64,000 nt of DNA from Hydractinia symbiolongicarpus (Eukaryota; Cnidaria; Hydrozoa; Anthoathecata; Hydractiniidae). Positions within the stretch are counted from its first letter, which is position 1. Every line of letters starts with the position of its first letter. Position numbers and translations under genes: made by a program. The stretch lies in the NCBI RefSeq assembly GCF_029227915.1, contig NC_079887.1, positions 19,095,650 to 19,159,649 of the forward strand, in the 5' to 3' direction. This document shows positions 23,201 through 36,272 of this stretch, piece by piece. Under the pieces are notes generated by a model. It did no database searches, had not been told where the DNA came from, and saw only the letters and a list, made by a program, of their open reading frames with translations.

Positions 23201-24848
23201 CGTGGAACCACTTGATTTACGTGTAAGGCCTTTATTAGGCGTCAAAAGGCCATATTACGGCCTTTAGAGGGTTCTTAGCGTAGTTGACGGTGTTATAAAG
23301 CCATGGCGCAATGGAAAACGGCTTCGGACGTGGTAGTCCATTGAAAGTGGAAGGATTAGACCAATGGTAACCTACGCAGGCACGTGGAACCACGTGATTT
23401 ACGTGTAAGGCCTTAATTATGCGTCAAAATGCCACATTACCGTCTTTAGAGGCCGGTGCGCGTAGTTAACGGTGTTTTAAAGCTGTGACGCAACGGAAAA
23501 CCACTTGGGACGTCGTAGTCCATAGAGACTGGAAAGATTAGACCAATATTAACCTGCGCAAGCACGTGGAACTACGTGATTTACGTGTAAGGATTTTATT
23601 AGGCGTCAAAAGGCCATATTACGGCCTTTAGAAGTCTCTTAGCGTGGTTGACGGTGTTATAAATCCATGGGGCAATGGAAAGACACTTCGGACGTCGTAG
23701 TCCATTAAGAGTGGAAGGATTAGAGCAATGGTAACCTGCGCAGGCACATGGAGCAACGTGATTTACGTGTAAGGCCTTTGTTAGAAGGCAAAAGGCCATA
23801 CTACGGTCGTTCGAGGCTTGTTAGCGTAGTTGACGGTGTTATTACGCCATGGCGCAATGGAAAACGACTTGGAACGTCTTAGGCCATTGACAACAGAAGG
23901 ATTAGACCAATGGTAACCTGCGCAAGCACGTGGAACTACGTGATTTACGTGTAAGGTTTTTATTAGGCATCAGAAGGCCATATTACACCGTTTAGAGGAC
24001 CGTGCGCGTACTTAACGGTGTTTTAAAGCCGTGACGCAACGGAAAACCACTTTGGACGTCGTAGTCCATTGAGAGTGAAATGATTAGACCAATGGTAACC
24101 TGCGCAGGCACGTGGAACCACTTGACTTACGTGAAAGGATTTTATTAGGCGTCAAAAGGCCATATTACGGCCTTTAGAAGTCTCTTAGCGTGGTTGACGG
24201 TGTTATAAAGCAATGGGGCAATGGAAAGATACTTCGGACGTCGTAGTCCATTAAGAGTGGAAGGATTAGAGCAATGGTAACCTGCGCAGGCACATGGAGC
24301 AACGTGATTTACGTGTAAGGCCTTTGTTAGAAGTCAAAAGGCCATATTACGGTCGTTCGAGGCTTGTTAGCGTAGTTGACGGTGTTGTTACGCCATGGCG
24401 CAATGGAAAACGACTTGGAACGTCTTAGGCCATTGACAACAGAAGGATTAGACCAATGGTAACCTGCGCAGTCACGTGGAACCACGTGAATTACGTGTAA
24501 GGCCTTAATTAGGCGTCAAAATGCCACATTACAGTCTTTAGAGGCCCGTGCGCGTAGCTGACGGTGTTTTAAAGCCATGGCGCAACAAAAAATCACTTGG
24601 GACGTCGAAGTTCACTGAGAGAGGAAGGATTAGACCAATATTAACCTGCGCAAGCACGTGGAACTACGTGATTTACGTGTAAGGTTTTTATTAGGCATCA
24701 GAAGGCCATATTACACCGTTTAGAGGACCGTGCGCGTACTTAACGGTGTTTTAAAGCCGTGACGCAACGGAAAACCACTTGGGACGTCGTAGTCCATTGA
24801 GAGTGGAAGCATTAGACCAATGGTAACCTGCGCAGGCACGTGGAATCA
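20239..24848. repeat. Long-range segmental copy (block Y), matches 53591-58200
   Basis: A constant offset of 33352 holds over about 4.6 kb (20428 against 53780, 22628 against 55980, 22871 against 56223, 23599 against 56951), so no indel separates the copies. Differences are single bases, for example CTGTGTAGG against CTGCGTAGG near 21190, CCCATG against CCCGTG near 22000, and GCACGTAG against GCAGGTAG near 22730. Related copies begin near 32801, 49791 and 61421, each marked by CATAGAGACTGGAATGATTA. Collinearity ends where this copy reads CACGTCATTT and the other CACTTGATTT. Confidence 0.85.
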
Positions 24849-25428
24849 CGTCATTTACGTGCAAGGCTTTTATAAAGCATTAAAAGGCCATATTACAGTA
24901 GTTAGAGGCCTGTAAACGTAGTTGACGGTGTTAAAAGGGTATGCCGCAATGGAAAGCCACTTCGGACGTCGTAGTCCATTGAGAGTGGAAGGATTAGACC
25001 AATGGTAACCTACGCAGGCTCGTGGAGTCACTTGATTTACGTGTAAGGCCTTTATTAGGCATCAAAATGCCATATTACACCGTTTAGAGGACCGTGCGCG
25101 TAGTTAACGGTGTTATAAAGCCGTGACGCAACGGAAAACCACTTAGGACGTCGTAGTCTATTGAGAGTGAAAGGATTAGACCAATGGTAACCTGCGCAGG
25201 TACGTGGAACCACTTGATTTACGTGTAAGGCCTTTATTAGGCATCAAAATGCCATATTACACCGTTTAGAGGACCGTGCGCGTAGTTACCGGTGTTATAA
25301 AGCCGTGACGCAACGGAAAACCACTTGGGACGTCGTAGTCTATTGAGAGTGGAAGGATTAGACCAATGGTAACCTGCGCAGGCACGTGGAACCACTTGAT
25401 TTACGTGTAAGGCCTTTATTAGGCGTCA

Positions 25429-25449
25429 AAAGGCCGTACTACGGCCTTT
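25429..25449. other. 21-bp palindrome, 10-bp arms around one base
   Basis: Same arms as at 8514, AAAGGCCGTA and TACGGCCTTT, with C at the centre. It is duplicated at 29068-29088 by the 3639-bp event. Confidence 0.88.
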
Positions 25450-26156
25450 AGAGGGTTCTTAGCGTAGTTGACGGTGTTATAAAGCCATGGCGCAATGGAA
25501 AACGGCTTCGGACGTCGTAGTCCATTGAGAGTGGAAGGATTAGACCAATAATAACCTGCGCAAGCACGTGGAACCACTTGATTTACGTGTAAGGCATTTA
25601 TTAGGCACCAAAATGCCATATTACAGCGTTTGGAGGCCCGTGCGCGTATTTTACGGTGTCTTCAAGCTGTGACGCAACGAAAAACCACTTGGGACGTCGT
25701 AGTCCATTTATAGTGGAGGGATTAGACCAATGGTAACCTGCGCAGGCACGTGGAGCAACGTGATTTACGCGTAAGGCCTTTGTTAGAAGTCAAAGGGCCA
25801 TATTACGGTCGTTCGAGGCTTGTTAGCGTAGTTGACGGTGTTATTACGCCATGGCGCAATGGAAAACGACTTGGAACGTCTTAGGCCATTGACAACAGAA
25901 GGATTAGACCAATGGTAACCTGCGCAGGCACGTGGAACCACGTGATTTACGTGTAAGGCCTTTGTTAGAAGTCAAAAGGCCATATTACAGCGTTTAGAGG
26001 ACTGTGCGCGTAGTTAACGGTGTTTTAAAGCCCTGACGCAACGGAAAACCACTTGGGACATCGTAGTCCATTGAGACTGGAAGGATTAGACCAATGGTAA
26101 CCTGTGCAGGCACGTGGAACCACTTGATTTACGTGTAAGGCCTTTATTAGGCGTCA

Positions 26157-26177
26157 AAAGGCCGTATTACGGCCTTT
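26157..26177. other. 21-bp palindrome, 10-bp arms around one base (T centre)
   Basis: AAAGGCCGTA and TACGGCCTTT flank a central T. Duplicated at 29796-29816. This version and the C-centred one differ only at the unpaired centre, so the arms are the conserved part. Confidence 0.88.
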
Positions 26178-29067
26178 AGAGGGTCCTTAGCGTAGTTGAC
26201 GGTGTTATAAAGCCATGGCGCAATGGAAAACGGCATCGGACGTGGTAGTCCATTGAGAGTGGAAGGATTAGGCCAATGGTAACCTGCGCAAGCACGTGGA
26301 ACCACTTGATTTACGTGTAAGGCCTTTATTATGCATCAAAATGCCGTATTACAGCGTTTGGAGGCTCGTGCGCGTATTTGACGGTGTCTTCAAGCTGTGA
26401 CGCAACAAAAAACCACTTGGGACGTCGTAGTCCATTGAGAGTGGAAGGATTAGACCAATGGTAACCTACTCAGGCACGTGGAACCACTTGATTTACGTGA
26501 AAGGACTTTATTAGGCGTCAAAAGGCCATATTACGGCCTTTAGAGGTCTCTTAGCGTGGTTGACGGTGTTATAAAGCCCTGGGGCAATGGAAAGCCACTT
26601 CGGACGTCGTAGTCCGTTAAGAGTGGAAAGATTAGACCAATGGTAACCTGCGCATGCCCGTGGAACCACGTCATTTACGTGCAAGGCTTTTATTAAGCAT
26701 CAAAAGGCCATATTACAGTAGTTAGAGGCCTGTACACGTAGTTGACGGTGTTAAAAGGGTATGCCGCAATGGAAAGCCACTTCGGACGTCGCATTCCATT
26801 GAGAGTGGATGGATTAGACCAATGGTAACCTACGCAGGAGCGTGGAGCCACTTGATTTACGTGTAAGGCCTTTGTTAGAAGTCAAAAGGCCTTATTACGG
26901 TCGTTCGAGGCTTGTTAGCGTAGTTGACGGTCTTATTACGCCATGGCGCAATGGAAAACGACTTTGAACGTCTTATGCCATTGACAACAGAAGGATTAGA
27001 CCAATGGTAATCTGCGCAGTCACGTGAAACCACGTGATTTACGTGTAAGGCCTTAATTAGGCGTCAAAATGCCACATTACCGTCTTTAGAGGCCCGTGCG
27101 CGTAGCTGACGGTGTTTTAAAGCCATGGCGCAACAAAAAATCACTTGGGACGTCGAAGTCCATTGAGAGAAGAAGGATTAGACCAATATTAACCTGCGCA
27201 AGCACGTGGAACTACGTGATTTATGTGTAAGGCTTTTATTAGGCATCAGAAGGCCATATTACACCGTTTAGAGGACCGTGCGCGTACTTAACGGTGTTTT
27301 AAAGCCGTGACGCAACGGAAAACCACTTGGGACGTCGTAGTCCATTGAGAGTGGAAGCATTAGACCGATAATAACCTGCGCAAGCACGTGGAATCACTTG
27401 ATTTACGTGTAAGGTCTTTGTTAGAAGTCAAAAGGCCATATTACGGTCGTTCGAGGCTTGTTAGCGTAGTTGACGGTGTTATTACGCCATGGCGCAATGG
27501 AAAACGACTTGGAACGTCTTAGGCCATTGACAACAGAAGGATTAGACCAATGGTAACCTGCGCAGTCACGTGGAACCACGTGATTTACGTGTAAGGCCTT
27601 AATTAGGCGTCAAAATGCCACATTACCGTCTTTAGAGGCCCGTGCGCGTAGCTGACGGTGTTTTAAAGCCATGGCGCAACAAAAAATCACTTGGGACATC
27701 GTAGTCCATTGAGAGTGGAGGGATTAGACCAATGGTAACCTGCGCAGGCACGTGGAACCACTTGATTTACGTGAAAGGCCTTTATTAGGCGTCAAAAGGC
27801 CATATTACGGCCTTTAGAAGTCTCTTTGCGTGGTTGACGGTGTTATAAAGCCATGGGCAATGGAAAGACACTTCGGACGTCGTAGTCCATTAAGAGTGGA
27901 AGGATTAGAGCAATGGTAACCTGTGCAGGCACGTGGAGCAACGTGATTTACGTGTAAGGCCTTTGTTAGAAGTCAAAAGGCCATATTACGGTCGTTCGAG
28001 GCTTGTTAGCGTAGTTGACGGTGTTGTTACGCCATGGCGCAATGGAAAACGACTTGGAACGTCTTAGGCCATTGACAACAGAAGGATTAGACCAATGGTA
28101 ACCTGCGCAGTCACGTGGAACCACGTGAATTACGTGTAAGGCCTTAATTAGGCGTCAAAATGCCACATTACAGTCTTTAGAGGCCCGTGCGCGTAGCTGA
28201 CGGTGTTTTAAAGCCATGGCGCAACAAAAAATCACTTGGGACGTCGAAGTTCACTGAGAGAGGAAGGATTAGACCAATATTAACCTGCGCAAGCACGTGG
28301 AACTACGTGATTTACGTGTAAGGTTTTTATTAGGCATCAGAAGGCCATATTACACCGTTTAGAGGACCGTGCGCGTACTTAACGGTGTTTTAAAGCCGTG
28401 ACGCAACGGAAAACCACTTGGGACGTCGTAGTCCATTGAGAGTGGAAGCATTAGACCAATGGTAACCTGCGCAGGCACGTGGAATCACGTCATTTACGTG
28501 CAAGGCTTTTATAAAGCATTAAAAGGCCATATTACAGTAGTTAGAGGCCTGTAAACGTAGTTGACGGTGTTAAAAGGGTATGCCGCAATGGAAAGCCACT
28601 TCGGACGTCGTAGTCCATTGAGAGTGGAAGGATTAGACCAATGGTAACCTACGCAGGCTCGTGGAGTCACTTGATTTACGTGTAAGGCCTTTATTAGGCA
28701 TCAAAATGCCATATTACACCGTTTAGAGGACCGTGCGCGTAGTTAACGGTGTTATAAAGCCGTGACGCAACGGAAAACCACTTAGGACGTCGTAGTCTAT
28801 TGAGAGTGAAAGGATTAGACCAATGGTAACCTGCGCAGGTACGTGGAACCACTTGATTTACGTGTAAGGCCTTTATTAGGCATCAAAATGCCATATTACA
28901 CCGTTTAGAGGACCGTGCGCGTAGTTACCGGTGTTATAAAGCCGTGACGCAACGGAAAACCACTTGGGACGTCGTAGTCTATTGAGAGTGGAAGGATTAG
29001 ACCAATGGTAACCTGCGCAGGCACGTGGAACCACTTGATTTACGTGTAAGGCCTTTATTAGGCGTCA

Positions 29068-29088
29068 AAAGGCCGTACTACGGCCTTT
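29068..29088. other. 21-bp palindrome, copy of 25429-25449
   Basis: AAAGGCCGTA and TACGGCCTTT around C, 3639 bp downstream of its twin. Confidence 0.88.
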
Positions 29089-29795
29089 AGAGGGTTCTTA
29101 GCGTAGTTGACGGTGTTATAAAGCCATGGCGCAATGGAAAACGGCTTCGGACGTCGTAGTCCATTGAGAGTGGAAGGATTAGACCAATAATAACCTGCGC
29201 AAGCACGTGGAACCACTTGATTTACGTGTAAGGCATTTATTAGGCACCAAAATGCCATATTACAGCGTTTGGAGGCCCGTGCGCGTATTTTACGGTGTCT
29301 TCAAGCTGTGACGCAACGAAAAACCACTTGGGACGTCGTAGTCCATTTATAGTGGAGGGATTAGACCAATGGTAACCTGCGCAGGCACGTGGAGCAACGT
29401 GATTTACGCGTAAGGCCTTTGTTAGAAGTCAAAGGGCCATATTACGGTCGTTCGAGGCTTGTTAGCGTAGTTGACGGTGTTATTACGCCATGGCGCAATG
29501 GAAAACGACTTGGAACGTCTTAGGCCATTGACAACAGAAGGATTAGACCAATGGTAACCTGCGCAGGCACGTGGAACCACGTGATTTACGTGTAAGGCCT
29601 TTGTTAGAAGTCAAAAGGCCATATTACAGCGTTTAGAGGACTGTGCGCGTAGTTAACGGTGTTTTAAAGCCCTGACGCAACGGAAAACCACTTGGGACAT
29701 CGTAGTCCATTGAGACTGGAAGGATTAGACCAATGGTAACCTGTGCAGGCACGTGGAACCACTTGATTTACGTGTAAGGCCTTTATTAGGCGTCA

Positions 29796-29816
29796 AAAGG
29801 CCGTATTACGGCCTTT
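29796..29816. other. 21-bp palindrome, copy of 26157-26177
   Basis: AAAGGCCGTA and TACGGCCTTT around T, 3639 bp downstream of its twin. Confidence 0.88.
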
Positions 29817-32800
29817 AGAGGGTCCTTAGCGTAGTTGACGGTGTTATAAAGCCATGGCGCAATGGAAAACGGCATCGGACGTGGTAGTCCATTGAGAGTG
29901 GAAGGATTAGGCCAATGGTAACCTGCGCAAGCACGTGGAACCACTTGATTTACGTGTAAGGCCTTTATTATGCATCAAAATGCCGTATTACAGCGTTTGG
30001 AGGCTCGTGCGCGTATTTGACGGTGTCTTCAAGCTGTGACGCAACAAAAAACCACTTGGGACGTCGTAGTCCATTGAGAGTGGAAGGATTAGACCAATGG
30101 TAACCTACTCAGGCACGTGGAACCACTTGATTTACGTGAAAGGACTTTATTAGGCGTCAAAAGGCCATATTACGGCCTTTAGAGGTCTCTTAGCGTGGTT
30201 GACGGTGTTATAAAGCCCTGGGGCAATGGAAAGCCACTTCGGACGTCGTAGTCCGTTAAGAGTGGAAAGATTAGACCAATGGTAACCTGCGCATGCCCGT
30301 GGAACCACGTCATTTACGTGCAAGGCTTTTATTAAGCATCAAAAGGCCATATTACAGTAGTTAGAGGCCTGTACACGTAGTTGACGGTGTTAAAAGGGTA
30401 TGCCGCAATGGAAAGCCACTTCGGACGTCGCATTCCATTGAGAGTGGATGGATTAGACCAATGGTAACCTACGCAGGAGCGTGGAGCCACTTGATTTACG
30501 TGTAAGGCCTTTGTTAGAAGTCAAAAGGCCTTATTACGGTCGTTCGAGGCTTGTTAGCGTAGTTGACGGTCTTATTACGCCATGGCGCAATGGAAAACGA
30601 CTTTGAACGTCTTATGCCATTGACAACAGAAGGATTAGACCAATGGTAATCTGCGCAGTCACGTGAAACCACGTGATTTACGTGTAAGGCCTTAATTAGG
30701 CGTCAAAATGCCACATTACCGTCTTTAGAGGCCCGTGCGCGTAGCTGACGGTGTTTTAAAGCCATGGCGCAACAAAAAATCACTTGGGACGTCGAAGTCC
30801 ATTGAGAGAAGAAGGATTAGACCAATATTAACCTGCGCAAGCACGTGGAACTACGTGATTTATGTGTAAGGCTTTTATTAGGCATCAGAAGGCCATATTA
30901 CACCGTTTAGAGGACCGTGCGCGTACTTAACGGTGTTTTAAAGCCGTGACGCAACGGAAAACCACTTGGGACGTCGTAGTCCATTGAGAGTGGAAGCATT
31001 AGACCGATAATAACCTGCGCAAGCACGTGGAATCACTTGATTTACGTGTAAGGTCTTTGTTAGAAGTCAAAAGGCCATATTACGGTCGTTCGAGGCTTGT
31101 TAGCGTAGTTGACGGTGTTATTACGCCATGGCGCAATGGAAAACGACTTGGAACGTCTTAGGCCATTGACAACAGAAGGATTAGACCAATGGTAACCTGC
31201 GCAGTCACGTGGAACCACGTGATTTACGTGTAAGGCCTTAATTAGGCGTCAAAATGCCACATTACCGTCTTTAGAGGCCCGTGCGCGTAGCTGACGGTGT
31301 TTTAAAGCCATGGCGCAACAAAAAATCACTTGGGACATCGTAGTCCATTGAGAGTGGAGGGATTAGACCAATGGTAACCTGCGCAGGCACGTGGAACCAC
31401 TTGATTTACGTGAAAGGCCTTTATTAGGCGTCAAAAGGCCATATTACGGCCTTTAGAAGTCTCTTTGCGTGGTTGACGGTGTTATAAAGCCATGGGCAAT
31501 GGAAAGACACTTCGGACGTCGTAGTCCATTAAGAGTGGAAGGATTAGAGCAATGGTAACCTGTGCAGGCACGTGGAGCAACGTGATTTACGTGTAAGGCC
31601 TTTGTTAGAAGTCAAAAGGCAATATTACGGTCGTTCCAGGCTTGTTAGCGTAGTTGACGGTGTTATTACGGCATGGCGCAATGGAAAACGACTTGGAACG
31701 TCTTAGGCCATTGACAACAGAAGGATTAGACCATTGGTAACCTGCGCAGTCACGTGAAACCACGTGATTTACGTGTAAGGCCTTAATTAGGCGTCAAAAT
31801 GCCACATTACGGTCTTTAGAGGCCCGTGCGCGTAGCTGACGGTGTTTTAAAGCCATGGCGCAACAAAAAATCACTTGGGACGTCGAAGTCCATTGAGAGA
31901 GGAAGGATTAGACCAATAATAACCTGCGCAAGCACGTGGAACCACTTGATTTACGTGTAAGGCCTTTATTAGGCACCAAAATGCCATATTACAGCGTTTG
32001 GAGGCCCGTGCGCGTATTTGATGGTGTCTTCAAGCTGTGACGCAACGAAAAACCACTTGGGACGTCGTAGTCCATTGAGAGTGGAGGAATTAGACCAATG
32101 GTAACCTGCGCAGGCACGTGGAACCACTTGATTTACGTGAAAGGCCTTTATTAGGCGTCAAAAGGCCATATTACGGCATTTAGAAGTCTCTTTGCGTGGT
32201 TGACGGTGTTATAAAGCCATGGGGCAATGGAAAGACACTTCGGACGTCGTAGTCCATTAAGAGTGGAAGGATTAGAGCAATGGTAACCTGCGCAGGCACG
32301 TGGAGCAACGTGATATACGCGTAAGGCCTTTGTTAGAAGTCAAAAGGCCATATTACGGTCGTTCGAGGCTTGTTAGCGTAGTTGACGGTGTTATTACGCC
32401 ATGGCGCAATGGAAAACGACTTGGAACATCTTAGGCCATTGACAACAGAAGGATTAGACCAATGGTAACCTGCGCAGGCACGTGGAACCACGTGATTTAC
32501 GTGTAAGGCCTTAATTATGCGTCAAAATGCCACATTACCGTCTTTAGAGGCCGGTGCGCGTAGGTGACGGTGTTTTAAAGCCATGGCGCAACAGAAAATC
32601 ACTTGGGACGTCGAAGTCCATTTAGAGTGGAAAGATTAGACCAATATTAACCTGCGCAAGCACGTGGAACTACGTGATTTACGTGTAAGGCTTTTATTAG
32701 GCATCAGAAGGCCATATTACAGCGTTTAGAGGACCGTGCGCGTAGTTAACGGTGTTTTAAAGCTGTGACGCAACGGAAAACCACTTGGGACGTCGTAGTC

Positions 32801-35800
32801 CATAGAGACTGGAATGATTAAACCAATGGTAACCTGCGCAGGCACGTGGAACCACTTGACTTACGTGAAAGGATTTTATTAGGCGTCAAAAGGCCATATT
32901 ACGGCCTTTAGAAGTCTCTTAGAGTGGTTGACGGTGTTATAAAGCCATGGGGCAATGGAAAGCCATTTCGGACGTCGTAGTCCATTAAGAGTGGAAGCAT
33001 TAGAGCAATGGTAACCTGCGCAGGCACGTGGAGCAACGTGATTTACGTGTAAGGCCTTTATTAGGCATCAAAATGCCGTATTACAGCGTTTGGAGGCCCG
33101 TGCGCGTATTTGACGGTGTCTTCAAGCTGTGACGCAACAAAAAACCACTTGGGACGTCGTAGTCCATTGAGAGTGGAAGGATTAGACCAATGGTAACCTA
33201 CTCAGGCACGTGGAACCACTTGATTTACGTGAAAGGACTTTATTAGGCGTCAAAAGGCCATATTACGGCCTTTAGAGGTATCTTAGCGTGGTTGATGGAG
33301 TTATAAATCCATGGGGCAATGGAAAACGGCTTCGGACGTCGTAGTCCATTGAGAGTGGAAGGATTGGACCAATGGTAACCTACGCAGGCGCGTGGAAGCA
33401 CTTGATTAACGTGTAAGGCCTTTATTAGGCATCATAATGCCATATTACGTTCGTTCGAGGTTTGTTAGCGTAGTTGACGGAGTTATTACGCCATGGCGAA
33501 ATGGAAAACGACTTGGAACGTCTTAGGCCATTGACAACAGAAGGATTAGACCAATGGTAACCTGCGCAAGCACGTGGAACCACTTGATTTACGTGTAAGG
33601 CCTTTATTAGGCATCAAAATCCATATTACAGCGTTTGGAGTCCCGTGCGCTTATTTGACGGTGTCTTCAAGCTGTGACGCAACAAAAAACCACTTGGGAC
33701 GTCGTAGTCCATTGAGAGTGGAAGGATTAAACCAATGGTAACCTGTGCAGGCACGTGGAACCACTTGACTTACGTGAAAGGATTTTATTAGGCGTCAAAA
33801 GGCCATATTACGGCCTTTAGAAGTCTCTTAGCGTGGTTGACGGTGTTATAAAGCCATGAGGCAATGGAAAGCCACTTCGGACGTCGTAGTCCATTAAGAG
33901 TGGAAGGATTAGAGCAATGGTAACCTGCGCAGGCACGTGGAGCAACGTGATTTACGTGTAAGGCCTTTGTTAGAAGTCAAAAGGCCGTATTACGGTCGTT
34001 CGAGGCTTGTTAGCGTAGTTGAAGGTGTTATTACGCCATAGCGAAATGGAAAACGACTTGGAACGTCTTAGGCCATTGACAACAGAAGGATTAGACCAAT
34101 GGTAACCTGCGCAGGCACGTGGAACCACGTGATTTACGCGAAAGGCCTTAATTAGGCGTCAAAATGCCACATTACCGTCTTTAGAGGCCCGTGCGCGTAG
34201 TTGACGGTGTTTTAAAGCCTTGACGCAATGGAAAACCACTAGGGACGTCGTAGTCCATTGTAAGTGGAAGGATTAGACCAATGGTAACCAGCCCAGGCAC
34301 GTGGAACCACGTGAATTACCTGTAAGGCCTTTATTAGGCGTCAAAAGGCCACATTACACGCTTTAGAGGCCTGTTAGCGCAGTTGACGGTGTTATAAAGC
34401 CATGGCGCAACAGAAAATCACTTGGGACGTCGAAGTCCATTGAGAGTAAAAAGATTAGACCAATGGTAACCTGCGCAGGCACGTGGAATCACGTCATTTA
34501 CGTGCAAGGCTTTTATTAAGCATAAAAAGGCCATATTAAGGTAGTTAGAGGCCTGTAAATGTAGTTGACGGTGTTAAAAGGGTATGCCGCAATGGAAAGC
34601 CATTTCGGACGTCGTAGTCCATTGAGAGTGAAAGGATTAGACCAATGGTAACCTACGCAGGCGCGTGGAGCCACTTGATTTACGTGTAAAGCCTTTATTA
34701 GGCATCAAAATGCCATATTACAGCGTTTAGAGGACCGTGCGCGTAGTTAACGGTGTTTTAAAGCCATGGCGCAACAGAAAATCACTTGGGACGTCGAAGT
34801 CCATTGAGAGTGAAAAGATTAGACCAAAATTAACCTGCGCAAGCACGTGGAACTACGTGATTTACGTGTAAGGCTTTTATTGGGCATCAGAAGGCCATAT
34901 TACAGCGTTTGGAGGTCCGTGCACGTAGTTGACAGTGTTAAAAGGGTATACCACAATGGAAAGCCACTTCGGACGTCGTAGTCCATTGAGAGTGGAAGGA
35001 TTAGACCAATGGTAACCTACGCAGGCGCGTGGAGCCACTTGATTTACGTGTAAATCCTTTATTAGGCATCTAAATGCCATATTACAGCGTTTAGAGGACC
35101 GTGCGCGTAGTTAACGGTGTTTTAAAGCCGTGACTCAACGGAAAACCACTTGGGACGTCGTAGTCCATTGAGACTGGAAAGATTAGACCAATGGTAACCT
35201 GCGCAGGCACGTGGAACCACTTGATTTACGTGTAAGGCCTTTATTAGGCGTCAAAAGGCCATATTACGGCCTTTAGAGGGTTCTTAGCGTAGTTGACGGT
35301 GTTATAAAGCCATGGCGCAATGGAAAACGGCTTCGGACGTGGTAGTCCATTGAAAGTGGAAGGATTAGACCAATGGTAACCTACGCAGGCACGTGGAACC
35401 ACGTGATTTACGTGTAAGGCCTTAATTATGCGTCAAAATGCCACATTACCGTCTTTAGAGGCCGGTGCGCGTAGTTAACGGTGTTTTAAAGCTGTGACGC
35501 AACGGAAAACCACTTGGGACGTCGTAGTCCATAGAGACTGGAAAGATTAGACCAATATTAACCTGCGCAAGCACGTGGAACTACGTGATTTACGTGTAAG
35601 GATTTTATTAGGCGTCAAAAGGCCATATTACGGCCTTTAGAAGTCTCTTAGCGTGGTTGACGGTGTTATAAAGCCATGGGGCAATGGAAAGACACTTCGG
35701 ACGTCGTAGTCCATTAAGAGTGGAAGGATTAGAGCAATGGTAACCTGCGCAGGCACGTGGAGCAACGTGATTTACGTGTAAGGCCTTTGTTAGAAGTCAA

Positions 35801-36272
35801 AAGGCCGTATTACGGTCGTTCGAGGCTTGTTAGCATAGTTGAAGGTGTTATTACGCCATAGCGAAATGGAAAACGACTTGGAACGTCTTAGGCCATTGAC
35901 AACAGAAGGATTAGACCAATGGTAACCTGCGCAGGCACGTGGAACCACGTGATTTACGCGAAAGGCCTTAATTAGGCGTCAAAATGCCACATTACCGTCT
36001 TTAGAGGCCCGTGCGCGTAGTTGACGGTGTTTTAAAGCCTTGACGCAATGGAAAACCACTTGGGACGTCGTAGTCCATTGTAAGTGGAAGGATTAGACCA
36101 ATGGTAACCAGCCCAGGCACGTGGAACCACGTGAATTACCTGTAAGGCCTTTATTAGGCGTCAAAAGGCCACATTACACGCTTTAGAGGCCTGTTAGCGC
36201 AGTTGACGGTGTTATAAAGCCATGGCGCAACAGAAAATCACTTGGGACGTCGAAGTCCATTGAGAGTAAAAA
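32801..36272. repeat. Y-like segment with monomer losses
   Basis: This segment matches block Y at offset 12373 from its CATAGAGACTGGAATGATTA tag (32801 against 20428). Near 33563 it skips one monomer relative to block Y. Near 34937 it jumps from GACAGTGTT directly into AAAAGGGTATACC, losing a further monomer. Near 35767 it re-enters an earlier Y stretch (the GTTGAAGGTG and GCCATAGCGAAATGG variants), producing an internal repeat of the 33.9-34.6 kb sequence. Confidence 0.75.

Larger units (their letters stand above)
24302..31579. repeat. 3639-bp perfect-looking tandem duplication (20 monomers minus 1 bp)
   Basis: Copy 1 is about 24302-27940 and copy 2 about 27941-31579. Private variants repeat exactly 3639 bp apart: GTGTTGTTACGCC, TTCACTGAGAG, CTTAGGACG, CATTTATAGTGG, GGCATCGGACG and GACCGATAATAACC. 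I saw no mismatch in any stretch compared. To the left of the repeat CTGCGCAGG with CACATGG gives way to CTGTGCAGG with CACGTGG; to the right the match ends at AAAAGGC followed by C or A. The breakpoint therefore lies within shared monomer homology. The absence of differences means a very recent exchange, or an assembly duplication. Confidence 0.9.
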
